From positions 1-15,438 of the forward strand of contig CAKTEU010000040.1 in NCBI GenBank assembly GCA_934552855.1: a stretch of DNA of 15,438 bases, given 5' to 3'. The number at the start of each line of letters is the position of its first letter. The stretch's first letter is position 1. The position numbers and the translations under genes were made by a program. The notes beneath the pieces were generated by a model. The model was given only the letters and a program-made list of their open reading frames with translations. It was not told the origin of the DNA and ran no database searches. Source of the DNA: an uncultured Eubacteriales bacterium. GTDB taxonomy: Bacteria > Bacillota > Clostridia > Oscillospirales > Acutalibacteraceae. Below, piece after piece: positions 1-6,754 of the stretch.

Positions 1-36
1 AAGGAGAGGGGAGTGCGGTGGGGAGGAGGGGGCAGG
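1..36. other. G-rich low-complexity stretch at window edge
   Basis: The first 36 bases are almost only G and A on the plus strand, with G runs at 8-11, 20-23 and 28-32 and GG pairs between them. This composition is unlike the rest of the window. It could fold as a G-quadruplex, or it could be a low-quality contig edge. Bases 75-176, between it and the first gene, show no gene or clear signal. Confidence 0.4.
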
Positions 37-51
37 TGAAAAATCGGAAAA

Positions 52-74
52 AACACACTGCGATCCCCATCGCA
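52..74 (-). terminator. possible rho-independent terminator of the exporter operon
   Basis: The arms TGCGAT (59-64) and ATCGCA (69-74) form a 6-bp stem with a 4-base loop. Read on the minus strand, the stem is followed after five bases by six T. It lies about 100 bases past the permease stop codon. The stem is short and the T run is offset, so the call is weak. Confidence 0.3.
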
Positions 75-176
75 CAATCACAGTATATGGTCGGTACTTT
101 AAATGTAACTAAAGCAGCGAAAGATTTTTCAAAAAATTTTTGTCGGATTCTGTTGTTTAAAGCCGAATAATGTCAA

Positions 177-908
177 TCATTTTTTCATTTTCTTTTTAAA
201 AAGTATTCCGGAAGCAACAAAAATCACTGCCGAATATGCCAAAACAATCAAAATGTCAATCAACGTTTTCTTAACATCGCCCGAAAGCGTGTGCTTAACC
301 GCCTCAACGGCACGATAAAACGGAAGAATTTCGCAAACCTTTTTAAAACCGCCCTTAACAAGATTTAAATCAAACCATGTTCCTGAAAGCCATGCGGAAA
401 GATTGACAATGATTGTGTTGAACGCTCCGAGTGCCTTTTGGCTGAAAAGCGTTCCGCTCAAAATTCCAAAACTTATATATAAAAGCGAATCGGCCGCAAG
501 CGCAAAAACGCAAAGCAAAAGCCGCCATGAAACACCGAACCCCAAAACGGCGGCAAAGGCAAAACTTATCACGCTTTGAATGAGCCCCACCGCAATGCAC
601 GGAAAAGTATATCCGAAAAGAAAATCGGAAACAGCAAGCGGCGTTGCAAAAAGCCTTGAAAGGAAGGCGGTTTCCCTGTCGCCCGAAATAAGTATTCCGA
701 GAAAAATTGAAAGGAACGAAAGCCCGAAAACAACCATCCCCGGCGCAAGAGTACCGATTGAAAAAACGTCCGGCATTCCCTCAATGCTTTTTGAAAGAAA
801 GTGAAACGCAGTCATCAGCACAACGGGAAAACCTACGCCGAATATCAAAGACAGCGGATCACGCAAAATCTCTTTTGCATTCCGCTTTGAAAAAGCAAGC
901 GTTCTCAT
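177..908 (-). CDS. ABC-2 type transporter permease
   Basis: A 243-residue integral membrane protein, the channel half of an ABC exporter. Hydrophobic segments lie near residues 19-37, 54-74, 98-123, 129-152, 160-179 and 216-236, giving the six helices usual for the ABC-2 family. The stretch SRLFATPL (84-91), between helices 2 and 3, matches the short loop motif common in ABC-2 permeases of drug, antibiotic and lipid exporters. The C-terminus is lysine-rich and likely cytosolic. Its ATG shares one base with the stop codon of the ATPase gene (TAATG), so translation is probably coupled and the two should form one complex. The substrate cannot be read from the sequence; efflux of a toxic or antibiotic-like compound is a guess from family habit. 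Confidence 0.9.
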   Translation of the reverse strand: MRTLAFSKRNAKEILRDPLSLIFGVGFPVVLMTAFHFLSKSIEGMPDVFSIGTLAPGMVVFGLSFLSIFLGILISGDRETAFLSRLFATPLAVSDFLFGYTFPCIAVGLIQSVISFAFAAVLGFGVSWRLLLCVFALAADSLLYISFGILSGTLFSQKALGAFNTIIVNLSAWLSGTWFDLNLVKGGFKKVCEILPFYRAVEAVKHTLSGDVKKTLIDILIVLAYSAVIFVASGILFKKKMKK

Positions 909-1642
909 TATTCTTCCCCCTTTTCGCCGTCGGTAAAAAAGAGAAAAGCGTCTTCAAAATTCTTTTGTCCGCTTTTTTCCGTAATCTCTTTTGCCGTTCC
1001 GAGTGCACGCAGTTTTCCGCTTCCCATAATTGCAATTTTGTCGCAGAGTGTTTCCGCTTCTTCAAGGTAATGCGTTGTAAGAATAACAGTCATTTTTCCT
1101 TTCAATTCTTCAACAATGTGCCAAAGTTCACGCCTTGCCCGAACGTCCAGCCCAAGCGTCGGTTCATCAAGAAAAAGCACTTTCGGCTCATTGATAAGAG
1201 CCATTGCAATTGAAAGCCTTCTTGCCATTCCGCCCGAAAGTGAACCCGCCTTGTCCTTTGCTCTGTCAAAAAGTGAAAAACGCTCAAGCATTTCCCCTGC
1301 TTTTTCTTTTGCCTCTTTGCTTTTCATACCGTAAACTTCTGCAATAAATTCAAGGTTTTCAAAAACAGTGAGCTTTTTTGCCGTTGCGGTCTCCTGCGGA
1401 GAAATTCCGATAAGCTTTTTCACTTCATGACTTTGCGTAAGAATGCTTCTTCCCTCAATGAGTGCGTCGCCGAAGGTCGGTTCAAGAAGGCCGCAAAGCA
1501 TTTTTATTGTTGTTGTTTTTCCGGCTCCGTTTTGGCCGAGCAAGCCGAAAACGCCGCCCCTTTCAACCGAAAGCGAAAGATTGTCAACCGCAGTGCGATT
1601 CTTGAAGTTTTTTGAAAGATTTTTTATTTCAATTGAATTCAA
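908..1642 (-). CDS. ABC exporter ATP-binding protein
   Basis: A 244-residue cytosolic ATPase that should power the adjacent permease. It carries Walker A GQNGAGKT (36-43), a Q-loop at Q83, the signature LSGGM (135-139), Walker B VLFLDE (155-160), and an H-loop at H191 in TTHYLEEAE. The last motif and the overall form fit the CcmA/DrrA-like class that pairs with ABC-2 permeases. The first in-frame start is TTG at 1642-1640. It overlaps the TGA of the upstream AbrB-like gene as TTGA, and an AGGTGA lies about nine bases before it. The 1-base overlap with the permease downstream completes a tightly coupled operon. A TTG start with coupling would be expected to tie synthesis to translation of the regulator gene. 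Confidence 0.95.
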   Translation of the reverse strand: MNSIEIKNLSKNFKNRTAVDNLSLSVERGGVFGLLGQNGAGKTTTIKMLCGLLEPTFGDALIEGRSILTQSHEVKKLIGISPQETATAKKLTVFENLEFIAEVYGMKSKEAKEKAGEMLERFSLFDRAKDKAGSLSGGMARRLSIAMALINEPKVLFLDEPTLGLDVRARRELWHIVEELKGKMTVILTTHYLEEAETLCDKIAIMGSGKLRALGTAKEITEKSGQKNFEDAFLFFTDGEKGEE

Positions 1643-1869
1643 GCGTCGTCACCTTCCCCTTTTTGGGCGTTGAAAATTGCGTTTGCAAAATCCATATATA
1701 CGTCGTTTGAAACAATTGCAATTCCCTGATTTTCATCGGCAAGCAGCAAAACCGTGTCCCCCGGCTTTATGCCGAACATATCCCTTGCCGGCTTCGGAAT
1801 AACAATCTGGCCTTTTTCACCGACTTTGACGGTGCTGATGAATTTTCCTTTTGGTGCGTTTGATTGCAT
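1639..1869 (-). CDS. AbrB/MazE/SpoVT-family DNA-binding protein
   Basis: A 76-residue protein whose residues about 9-45 match the swapped-hairpin AbrB fold: a STVKVGEKGQIVIPKPARDMFGI-like core followed by a KPGDTVLLLADE segment. Such proteins bind AT-rich DNA as dimers or tetramers and commonly regulate their own operon. The start ATG at 1869 follows a strong GGAGG six bases upstream. It is the first gene of the operon, with ATPase and permease overlapping behind it, an arrangement common in Clostridia, so it most likely controls the exporter. A MazE-like antitoxin role is less likely, as no toxin gene is adjacent and the partners are an ABC exporter. The target may be the repeat array at 1882-1921. 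Confidence 0.9.
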   Translation of the reverse strand: MQSNAPKGKFISTVKVGEKGQIVIPKPARDMFGIKPGDTVLLLADENQGIAIVSNDVYMDFANAIFNAQKGEGDDA

Positions 1870-1881
1870 AACTACCTCCGA

Positions 1882-1921
1882 AAAGTATTAAAAGTATAAC
1901 TTGTATAACCGATTATACTTT
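1882..1921. repeat. 9-bp-phased repeat array, candidate operator of the AbrB-like regulator
   Basis: The plus strand carries GTATTA (1885-1890), GTATAA (1894-1899) and GTATAA (1903-1908) exactly nine bases apart. An inverted TTATAC follows at 1913-1918. The outer copies form a perfect 9-bp inverted repeat, AAAGTATAA (1891-1899) and TTATACTTT (1913-1921). The array overlaps the -10 box and the start of the transcript, where a repressor would act. Binding by the AbrB-like protein is inferred. Confidence 0.5.
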
Positions 1922-1940
1922 TCTTTCCGTCTTTTGTCAA
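1912..1940 (-). promoter_or_regulatory. consensus sigma-A promoter of the exporter operon
   Basis: On the minus strand TTGACA (1940-1935) and TATAAT (1917-1912) are separated by 17 bases: a perfect match to the housekeeping consensus. Transcription should start near 1905, about 36 bases before the AbrB-like start codon. So strong a promoter ahead of a regulator gene suggests it is normally held down. Confidence 0.85.
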
Positions 1941-1964
1941 TATCAATTTAAAATTTTTTGACAG

Positions 1965-1993
1965 TTGCGAAAAGGCACAAATTGTGATACAAT
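1965..1993 (+). promoter_or_regulatory. promoter of the TSCPD gene
   Basis: TTGCGA (1965-1970) and TACAAT (1988-1993) are spaced by 17 bases, 36 bases upstream of the start codon. A second TATAAT lies at 1999-2004 without a good -35 partner. The promoter diverges from the exporter operon promoter, with the -35 boxes about 25 bases apart. Confidence 0.6.
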
Positions 1994-2028
1994 GGCTTTA
2001 TAATACAAAAATAAAAGGATGATGAAAA

Positions 2029-2277
2029 ATGGAATACACCTATAAGCCGTCCGGCGTTTGCTCAAGAGGAATCTCGTTTGAAATTGAAGACGGAAAAGTT
2101 AAAAATGTTCTTTTCAACGGCGGCTGCAACGGAAACACAAAAGGCATTTCAAAGCTTGTTGAAGGAATGGACGCAGAAGAAGTTATCAAAAGACTTGACG
2201 GACTGACTTGCGGATTCAAAAAAACCTCCTGCCCCGATCAGCTTGCAAAAGCTCTTAAAGAAGCTCTCGGAAAATAA
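2029..2277 (+). CDS. stand-alone TSCPD-domain protein (TIGR03905-like)
   Basis: An 82-residue soluble protein made of a single TSCPD domain, named for the TSCPD motif present here at residues 66-70. Four cysteines (C11, C33, C61, C68) sit at conserved places, in VCSRGISFEI, GGCNGN, LTCGFK and TSCPDQL, and could form a metal site. The same domain is found at the C-terminus of B12-dependent ribonucleotide reductases, where it is thought to bind zinc. The biochemical role of the free-standing version is not known to me. It has its own promoter and terminator and so is probably monocistronic. An AAAGGA lies about ten bases before the ATG. Confidence 0.85.
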   Translation: MEYTYKPSGVCSRGISFEIEDGKVKNVLFNGGCNGNTKGISKLVEGMDAEEVIKRLDGLTCGFKKTSCPDQLAKALKEALGK

Positions 2278-2311
2278 ACGGTGCTTTTCTGCACGCATAA
2301 TCTTCAATAAA

Positions 2312-2355
2312 CAGAGGACTGTTCCGGCGTTTTCGGAACAGTCCCCTGCTTTTTT
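2312..2355 (+). terminator. strong rho-independent terminator after the TSCPD gene
   Basis: The arms GGACTGTTCCG and CGGAACAGTCC pair perfectly over 11 bp. Past one A-C mismatch, three more pairs extend the stem to about 15 bp (2312-2348). Six T follow at 2350-2355. In the other direction the same stem, with a poorer T run, may also stop the amino-acid transporter operon ending at 2374. Confidence 0.85.
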
Positions 2356-2373
2356 CTGTTATAAACCGTTTAA

Positions 2374-3156
2374 TCAATCGGAAATCTTGCTGAGGAAAGC
2401 CTTGAGCCTTTCAGACTGCGGATTTTCAATCACTGATTTTGCTTCGCCTTCTTCGGCAATAACGCCGTCATCCATAAAGATAATGTAATCGGAAACCTCT
2501 TTTGCAAAAGTCATCTCATGAGTAACAATGACCATTGTCATGTGTTCGGCGGCAAGTTCACGAATAACTTTAAGAATTTCCCCGGTAAGTTCGGGATCAA
2601 GCGCACTTGTCGGTTCGTCAAAGAAAAGGATTTTCGGCTCAAGTGCCATTGCTCTTGCAATTGAAACACGCTGCTGCTGGCCGCCGGAAAGTTCGCACGG
2701 ATAATTCTTTGTCTTTTCCGAAAGACCCATTTTATCAAGGATTACGAGAGCTTTTTTATCGATTTCGGCATAGATTGCCTTTTTGTTCTTTTTGAAGTCC
2801 GGGCGTTCCTTTGCCTGAAGCTTCATTGCAAGGGTGACGTTGTCAAGAACGTTATACTGCGGAAAAAGGTTGAACTGCTGAAAAACAAGGCCGATTTTAA
2901 GTTGTTTTTCTCTTTTTTCCTTTTGAGTGAGCGAGCTTTGACTTTCCGAATCAAAAATCACATCGCCGTCAACGGTAATTTTTCCCTTGTCTGCCGTTTC
3001 AAGAAAGTTGATGCAGCGAAGGAGGGTTGTTTTTCCGCTTCCGGAGGAACCGATTATCGAAAGGACGTTGCCTTCCTCAAGGTCAAACGAAACACCTTTG
3101 AGAACCTTGGTGCTTCCAAAGGCTTTTTCAATGTTATGTACTTCAAGAATTGCCAT
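2374..3156 (-). CDS. polar amino-acid ABC transporter ATP-binding protein (GlnQ/HisP type)
   Basis: A 260-residue ATPase that drives uptake through the permease encoded just upstream. Walker A GSSGSGKT is at 36-43, the Q-loop in VFQQFNLFP near 91-99, the signature LSGGQ at 156-160, Walker B ILFFDE at 176-181 and the H-loop at H213 in VTHEM. The motif SALDPELTGE is typical of the polar amino-acid uptake class. The ATG follows a GAGGAGG about seven bases away, and the gene starts 12 bases after the permease stop. It is the last gene of a binding protein - permease - ATPase operon. The exact amino acid cannot be told from the ATPase. Confidence 0.95.
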   Translation of the reverse strand: MAILEVHNIEKAFGSTKVLKGVSFDLEEGNVLSIIGSSGSGKTTLLRCINFLETADKGKITVDGDVIFDSESQSSLTQKEKREKQLKIGLVFQQFNLFPQYNVLDNVTLAMKLQAKERPDFKKNKKAIYAEIDKKALVILDKMGLSEKTKNYPCELSGGQQQRVSIARAMALEPKILFFDEPTSALDPELTGEILKVIRELAAEHMTMVIVTHEMTFAKEVSDYIIFMDDGVIAEEGEAKSVIENPQSERLKAFLSKISD

Positions 3157-3168
3157 CTTTCATCCTCC

Positions 3169-3864
3169 TCAAACTTTGAAATAATCCATCTTCTTCTCGA
3201 TTTTTCCGAGTATGAGAGTGACAAGACCCGAGAAGATGAGATAAAATGCGGCGGTGTAAAACAGCGGCCAAAGAAGACCGTCAAGCTTGATGAATTTTTG
3301 CGCCGCCCAGATGATTTCATAGACAGTGATGATTCTTGCAAGCGAGGTATCTTTGATGAGCGTGATTACTTCATTGCCCATTGGCGGAACAATGCGCTTA
3401 ATGACCTGAAGGAGGATAACCTTGAAGAACGCCTGGCTTTTTGTCATTCCGAGAACCTGACACGCTTCGTACTGCCCCTTGGGGATACTTTCGATTCCGC
3501 CGCGGTAAATTTCGGAAAAATAGCAGGCATAGTTGATTACGAACGCAACGATTACGGCGTTGAAACTTGAAAGGCTGTTCCAGCCGGCAACCCACTGAAT
3601 AAAACCGCTTTGCGAAGCGAGTTTTTCGGCCGAGGCCGCAATGAGTCCCGGTCCGTAATAAACGGCGATAAGCTGAAGCATCAATGGTGTTCCTCTTATT
3701 ATCCAGACAAAGGTTTTCACAATCCATTTGACCGGCGGAATTTTGCTCATCGAACCGAAGCTTATAATAAGTCCGAGCGGAATTGCAAGAAGAAGAGTCA
3801 GCCCGAAAATTTCAATTGTTGTTCCAAAACCTTCAAGAAGGCTCTTTGTAACTGTCCAGAACAT
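3169..3864 (-). CDS. amino-acid ABC transporter permease (HisM/GlnP type)
   Basis: A 231-residue inner-membrane permease of the binding-protein-dependent His/Glu/Gln/Arg class. A long N-terminal helix near 15-36 is followed by the family motif IRGTP (56-60). The EAA loop that docks on the ATPase runs from about 118 to 145 (EIYRGGIESIPKGQYEACQVLGM), and the last helix is near 201-220. The length is normal for the family. It probably works as a homodimer, since no second permease gene is present. It lies between the substrate-binding lipoprotein and the ATPase, 121 bases after the lipoprotein stop, and that gap contains a terminator-like hairpin likely to lower permease output relative to the lipoprotein. 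Confidence 0.95.
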   Translation of the reverse strand: MFWTVTKSLLEGFGTTIEIFGLTLLLAIPLGLIISFGSMSKIPPVKWIVKTFVWIIRGTPLMLQLIAVYYGPGLIAASAEKLASQSGFIQWVAGWNSLSSFNAVIVAFVINYACYFSEIYRGGIESIPKGQYEACQVLGMTKSQAFFKVILLQVIKRIVPPMGNEVITLIKDTSLARIITVYEIIWAAQKFIKLDGLLWPLFYTAAFYLIFSGLVTLILGKIEKKMDYFKV

Positions 3865-3905
3865 AATTTAAACTGCCTTTCAATTAATGATACGCCGAAA
3901 CCGGC

Positions 3906-3959
3906 AAAAAACGGTTCTCCTTTTCAGAACCCAAGGCGAAGAGGAAACCCCTTCGCCTT
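3906..3959 (-). terminator. intercistronic hairpins with terminator-like attenuator
   Basis: On the minus strand, after the lipoprotein stop, a 9-bp perfect hairpin (3959-3951 with 3941-3933, 9-base loop) comes first. A second one (GGTTCT 3913-3918 on the plus strand with AGAACC 3926-3931) is followed, one base on, by six T (3911-3906). A small GCCG/CGGC stem follows at 3894-3905. The layout fits partial termination or 3' end protection, which would raise lipoprotein mRNA over the permease and ATPase mRNA. Confidence 0.55.
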
Positions 3960-3985
3960 AAAATTATTGGCTTAAACTTTTTTAA

Positions 3986-4819
3986 TCAGAAAGCAAGGGA
4001 AAGATTATACTTTTCTGCAAGCTTCTTCATTGTTCCGTCTGCGGCAAGTTCCTTTGTTGCTTCGTTGATTTTTGAAACAAGAGCCGAACCCTGGCGGCAG
4101 CCTACGCCGTATTCTTCTTCGGTGAGTGAAGTTCCGACTGCAAGGTCTGCATAGCTTGTGCCTTCGCCAACCATAGCCTTAGCCATTGTGATATCGATTA
4201 CACAAGCATCGGAAGTTCCGGCCTTAACTTCGGTAAGAGCGGTTGTCTGAAGGTCAACTTCCTTTATTTTGAGTCCTGCACTCTCTGCGGCGGCTGCACC
4301 GGCCGAACCAGCTTCAACGGCAAAGGTAAGATCCTTCATGTCGTCGGTTGTTTTATACTTATCAATAGCGTCGGCTTTCATAACGATTACCTGAGCGTTG
4401 ATTACATAAGCGTCGGAAATATCCATTGATTTTTTGAGTTCGTCTGTGATTGTCATACCGTTCCAAAGGCAGTCAACTTTTTTGGAGGAAAGTTCCATTT
4501 CCTTGTTGTCCCAGTCAACTTCAACAAACTTTACGGTAAGGCCGAGCTTTTCTGCAACTGCTTTTGCGTATTCTGCGTCAAAGCCTGTCCATTCGCCGTT
4601 TTCGTCTTGGAAATCCATCGGTTCATATTCGGTGATTCCTACAACGAGGCTTCCGCTTTCCTTGATTGCGTCCCAGTCTGCGTTTGATTCTTCCGAAGCG
4701 GAGGAGCTGTCTGAAGGAGCGGTTGTTGTTTCGCCGCCGTTATTGTTGCAGGCAACAAAAACAAATCCGATTACGGCAACAAGAGCCGCAAGAACAACTG
4801 CAATGATTTTTTTACTCAT
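3986..4819 (-). CDS. amino-acid ABC transporter substrate-binding lipoprotein
   Basis: A 277-residue extracytoplasmic solute receptor of the SBP_bac_3 family. The N-terminus is a lipoprotein signal: lysines at 3-4, a hydrophobic run, and a lipobox FVAC with C24 as the acylated residue. A low-complexity Thr/Ser/Glu linker (25-47) follows and tethers the domain to the membrane. The ligand domain starts near GSLVVGITEYEPM and contains the typical GFDAEYAKAVAEKLG and VDCLWNGMTIT blocks. Family precedent points to a polar amino acid or cystine; the specificity is not readable. It is the first gene of the operon, with AAGGAAG about eight bases before the ATG and a strong promoter at 4901-4929. Confidence 0.95.
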   Translation of the reverse strand: MSKKIIAVVLAALVAVIGFVFVACNNNGGETTTAPSDSSSASEESNADWDAIKESGSLVVGITEYEPMDFQDENGEWTGFDAEYAKAVAEKLGLTVKFVEVDWDNKEMELSSKKVDCLWNGMTITDELKKSMDISDAYVINAQVIVMKADAIDKYKTTDDMKDLTFAVEAGSAGAAAAESAGLKIKEVDLQTTALTEVKAGTSDACVIDITMAKAMVGEGTSYADLAVGTSLTEEEYGVGCRQGSALVSKINEATKELAADGTMKKLAEKYNLSLAF

Positions 4820-4892
4820 GATGATTACTTCCTTTCATGCCCAACGGGCTTTTGTTTTAAATTTGAGCGAAGCATTTGTGTTTCGCTTTACT

Positions 4893-4918
4893 GTGGTAAC
4901 ATATTAACACGTTATCAC
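4893..4918. promoter_or_regulatory. interrupted palindrome over the amino-acid operon promoter
   Basis: GTGGTAAC (4893-4900) and GTTATCAC (4911-4918) are inverted copies matching at 7 of 8 positions across a 10-base centre. The element covers the -10 box and part of the spacer, a typical place for a repressor such as a nutrient-responsive regulator. No regulator gene is adjacent, so the binding protein is unknown. Confidence 0.4.
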
Positions 4919-4929
4919 GCTGTTGTCAA
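4901..4929 (-). promoter_or_regulatory. promoter of the amino-acid ABC operon
   Basis: On the minus strand TTGACA (4929-4924) and TAATAT (4906-4901) are 17 bases apart. The transcript should begin near 4894, leaving a leader of about 75 bases. That leader holds an imperfect hairpin (4866-4887) and a small GCCC/GGGC stem close to the ribosome binding site. I recognise no known riboswitch in it. Confidence 0.8.
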
Positions 4930-4998
4930 GCGTTTTTTTGATTTTTTTTGTTCAAGCGGCCTTTTCAAACAAAAGCAACAAAAAAAGTATAAAAAGAA

Positions 4999-5027
4999 TT
5001 GATTTTTTGTGCAATGTCATATATACT
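4999..5027 (+). promoter_or_regulatory. promoter of the GPH transporter gene
   Basis: TTGATT (4999-5004) and TATACT (5022-5027) are separated by 17 bases. The start codon lies 69 bases past the -10 box. Upstream runs of A and T (4932-4990) could act as an UP element. Confidence 0.6.
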
Positions 5028-5096
5028 TAAATAAGCAAGAAAAGATTGCCCCGGCGTATGCCTCGGCTTTATTAAAACAACGAAGGAGAGACTGCA

Positions 5097-6608
5097 TTGA
5101 AAAACCCGTTTAAATTTTTCTTTTCAAAAAAAGAAAGCGACACAAAGGTTGCAAACAACCGTCTGCTTTCTTATGCATTCGGCCTTGCCGGCCAAAACAT
5201 GAGCTATAACTTCATTTCGTCACGTCTTTTTGTTTATATGAATACCGTTCTCGGTATCAGCGGCGAAAAAACCGGCCTTATCAACGGAATCAGCACCCTT
5301 TGGGACGCAATCAACGACCCGATGGTCGGAACGCTCATTGACGCACGAAAATTTAAGCCGGGCAATAAGCTTCGCTCGCTTGTTCTTTATACATCGCCGA
5401 TTATCGGCATACTTATTGCGCTGATGTTTTTTGACTTTAATCTCAGCGTAACAGGCAACATTATTTATATACTTACTGTATACCTTCTTTTTGATATTCT
5501 CTATTCGGTTCAAGACGTTGCAATGTGGGGTCTTCTTCCGCTTTCAAGTCCGAATTCCGAAGAACGTGCCCGTGTTTCTCAATGGGTAACAATCGGTGCC
5601 GGTGCAGGTGCGGCAATCGGCGGACTTTTTCCCTCAATCAGAAGCATTCTTGTTGACAACGCAAAAATAATGAGTGAAAAGAACGCATACTTCCTCGGTG
5701 CCGTTGTTTTCGGCCTTGGCGGAATGCTCATTTCAATGCTTGCATACAGAATGAAGGAAAAAGCCGTTTATGTCAGCGAAAAAAAAGTCAGCGTTATTGA
5801 CAGCCTCAAAAGCCTCAAATATAACAAAAAGCTCATTATAATCTGCCTTGCCCGTTTTCTCGGTTCAATTTCGCTCATGCTTCCGTGGGAATACTTTTTT
5901 GAAACCGAAGGCGTTTCTTATAACTTTTTCGGAATGGAAATCGGCGGCGGAACAATGCAGGTTCTTCACGGACTCATTCCCGGAATCCCCGGTGCGCTGA
6001 TGATGTTCTTTGCAACAAAATTTGCAACAAAAATCGGCGGAATGAAACGTGTTCTTGTTGTTTCCGAGGTTCTTCAAATCATCTGTCGTGTCGGTGCGTT
6101 TGCAATCGGCGCGAACGACCGCTTCCTTAACACCGGTGCACTGTTTGCAATTTGGGTTCTTCTTGCAATTTGCAACATTCCGATTTCAATGAAAGATATT
6201 GCTCACCGTGCACTTATCAGCGATTCGATTGACGAAGTTGAGCTTAAAACCGGTGAAAGAACCGAAGGCATTGTTTTTTCAATGCAAAACTTTATTTCAA
6301 AGCTCAGCAGCGCAGTAACAAAGCTTATTCAAGGCTATGTTCTCAAATTCCTCAAGTTTGAGGACAAAATCGTTGTCGGAAAAGAATCCCTTTCGGGTTC
6401 CGCACTCATCCGTGCGCAAAGCAAATCTTCCCCGTTTTACAAATACCGCTGGCATCAGTTCATGCTCGGTCCCGTTATCGGTTCTGTTTTATATCTTGTT
6501 ACCATTCTTTTCCTCAAAGATGACCGTGAACATATGGCAGAGGTTGAACGCCTTCTTAAAGAAAAAAGAGGCGAGCTTGAAACGGTTGAAGCGGCAGTTG
6601 CCGAATAA
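5097..6608 (+). CDS. GPH-family sugar:cation symporter (MelB-like, MFS superfamily)
   Basis: A 503-residue polytopic membrane protein of the glycoside-pentoside-hexuronide family, which couples uptake of a sugar or glycoside to sodium or protons. The N-terminal LSYAFGLAGQNMSYNF and the block LWDAINDPMVGTLID (68-82) are diagnostic. In MelB the two acidic residues of this block bind the cation; here they are D70 and D74. About twelve hydrophobic segments follow, and the C-terminal tail (from about 478) is charged and cytosolic. The start is TTG at 5097, supported by GAAGGAGAG six to seven bases upstream; no in-frame ATG lies nearby. No glycosidase is adjacent, so the substrate is open. It is flanked by its own promoter and terminator. 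Confidence 0.93.
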   Translation: MKNPFKFFFSKKESDTKVANNRLLSYAFGLAGQNMSYNFISSRLFVYMNTVLGISGEKTGLINGISTLWDAINDPMVGTLIDARKFKPGNKLRSLVLYTSPIIGILIALMFFDFNLSVTGNIIYILTVYLLFDILYSVQDVAMWGLLPLSSPNSEERARVSQWVTIGAGAGAAIGGLFPSIRSILVDNAKIMSEKNAYFLGAVVFGLGGMLISMLAYRMKEKAVYVSEKKVSVIDSLKSLKYNKKLIIICLARFLGSISLMLPWEYFFETEGVSYNFFGMEIGGGTMQVLHGLIPGIPGALMMFFATKFATKIGGMKRVLVVSEVLQIICRVGAFAIGANDRFLNTGALFAIWVLLAICNIPISMKDIAHRALISDSIDEVELKTGERTEGIVFSMQNFISKLSSAVTKLIQGYVLKFLKFEDKIVVGKESLSGSALIRAQSKSSPFYKYRWHQFMLGPVIGSVLYLVTILFLKDDREHMAEVERLLKEKRGELETVEAAVAE

Positions 6609-6648
6609 TGTTGTGCCTTGCGGCAAAACAAAGCATCATAATATATGT

Positions 6649-6679
6649 GCGGCGCTCAAAAACGGGCGCCGCTTTTTTT
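6649..6679 (+). terminator. rho-independent terminator of the GPH transporter
   Basis: GCGGCGC (6649-6655) and GCGCCGC (6666-6672) form a perfect 7-bp GC stem with a 10-base loop, followed by seven T. It lies 40 bases after the stop codon. Confidence 0.88.
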
Positions 6680-6697
6680 ACAGCTTGCAGAGTAACC

Positions 6698-6731
6698 AAA
6701 AAACCGGGCATCCGATTTTTCGGACACCCGG
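6698..6731 (-). terminator. rho-independent terminator of the epimerase-like gene
   Basis: On the minus strand a 12-bp stem (6731-6720 with 6715-6704) includes two G-T wobble pairs and closes on an AAAA loop. Six T follow (6703-6698). It starts about 24 bases after the stop codon of the gene ending at 6755. Confidence 0.88.
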
Positions 6732-6754
6732 CCTTTCAATACCGACCGATAAAA

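Noticed and set aside
1639..1869. MazE-type antitoxin of a toxin-antitoxin pair
   Set aside because: No toxin-like gene is adjacent; it overlaps an ABC exporter ATPase gene instead.
2902..3570. A 222-codon open frame on the plus strand, opposite the amino-acid transporter genes
   Set aside because: It spans two well-identified genes on the other strand, has no ribosome site and reads as low-complexity antisense translation.
4820..4895. A riboswitch in the amino-acid operon leader
   Set aside because: Only two small imperfect hairpins and no conserved aptamer core that I recognise.
4434..4907. A 157-codon plus-strand frame, rich in Ser, opposite the binding-protein gene
   Set aside because: Antisense shadow of a confident lipoprotein gene; it ends inside that gene's promoter.
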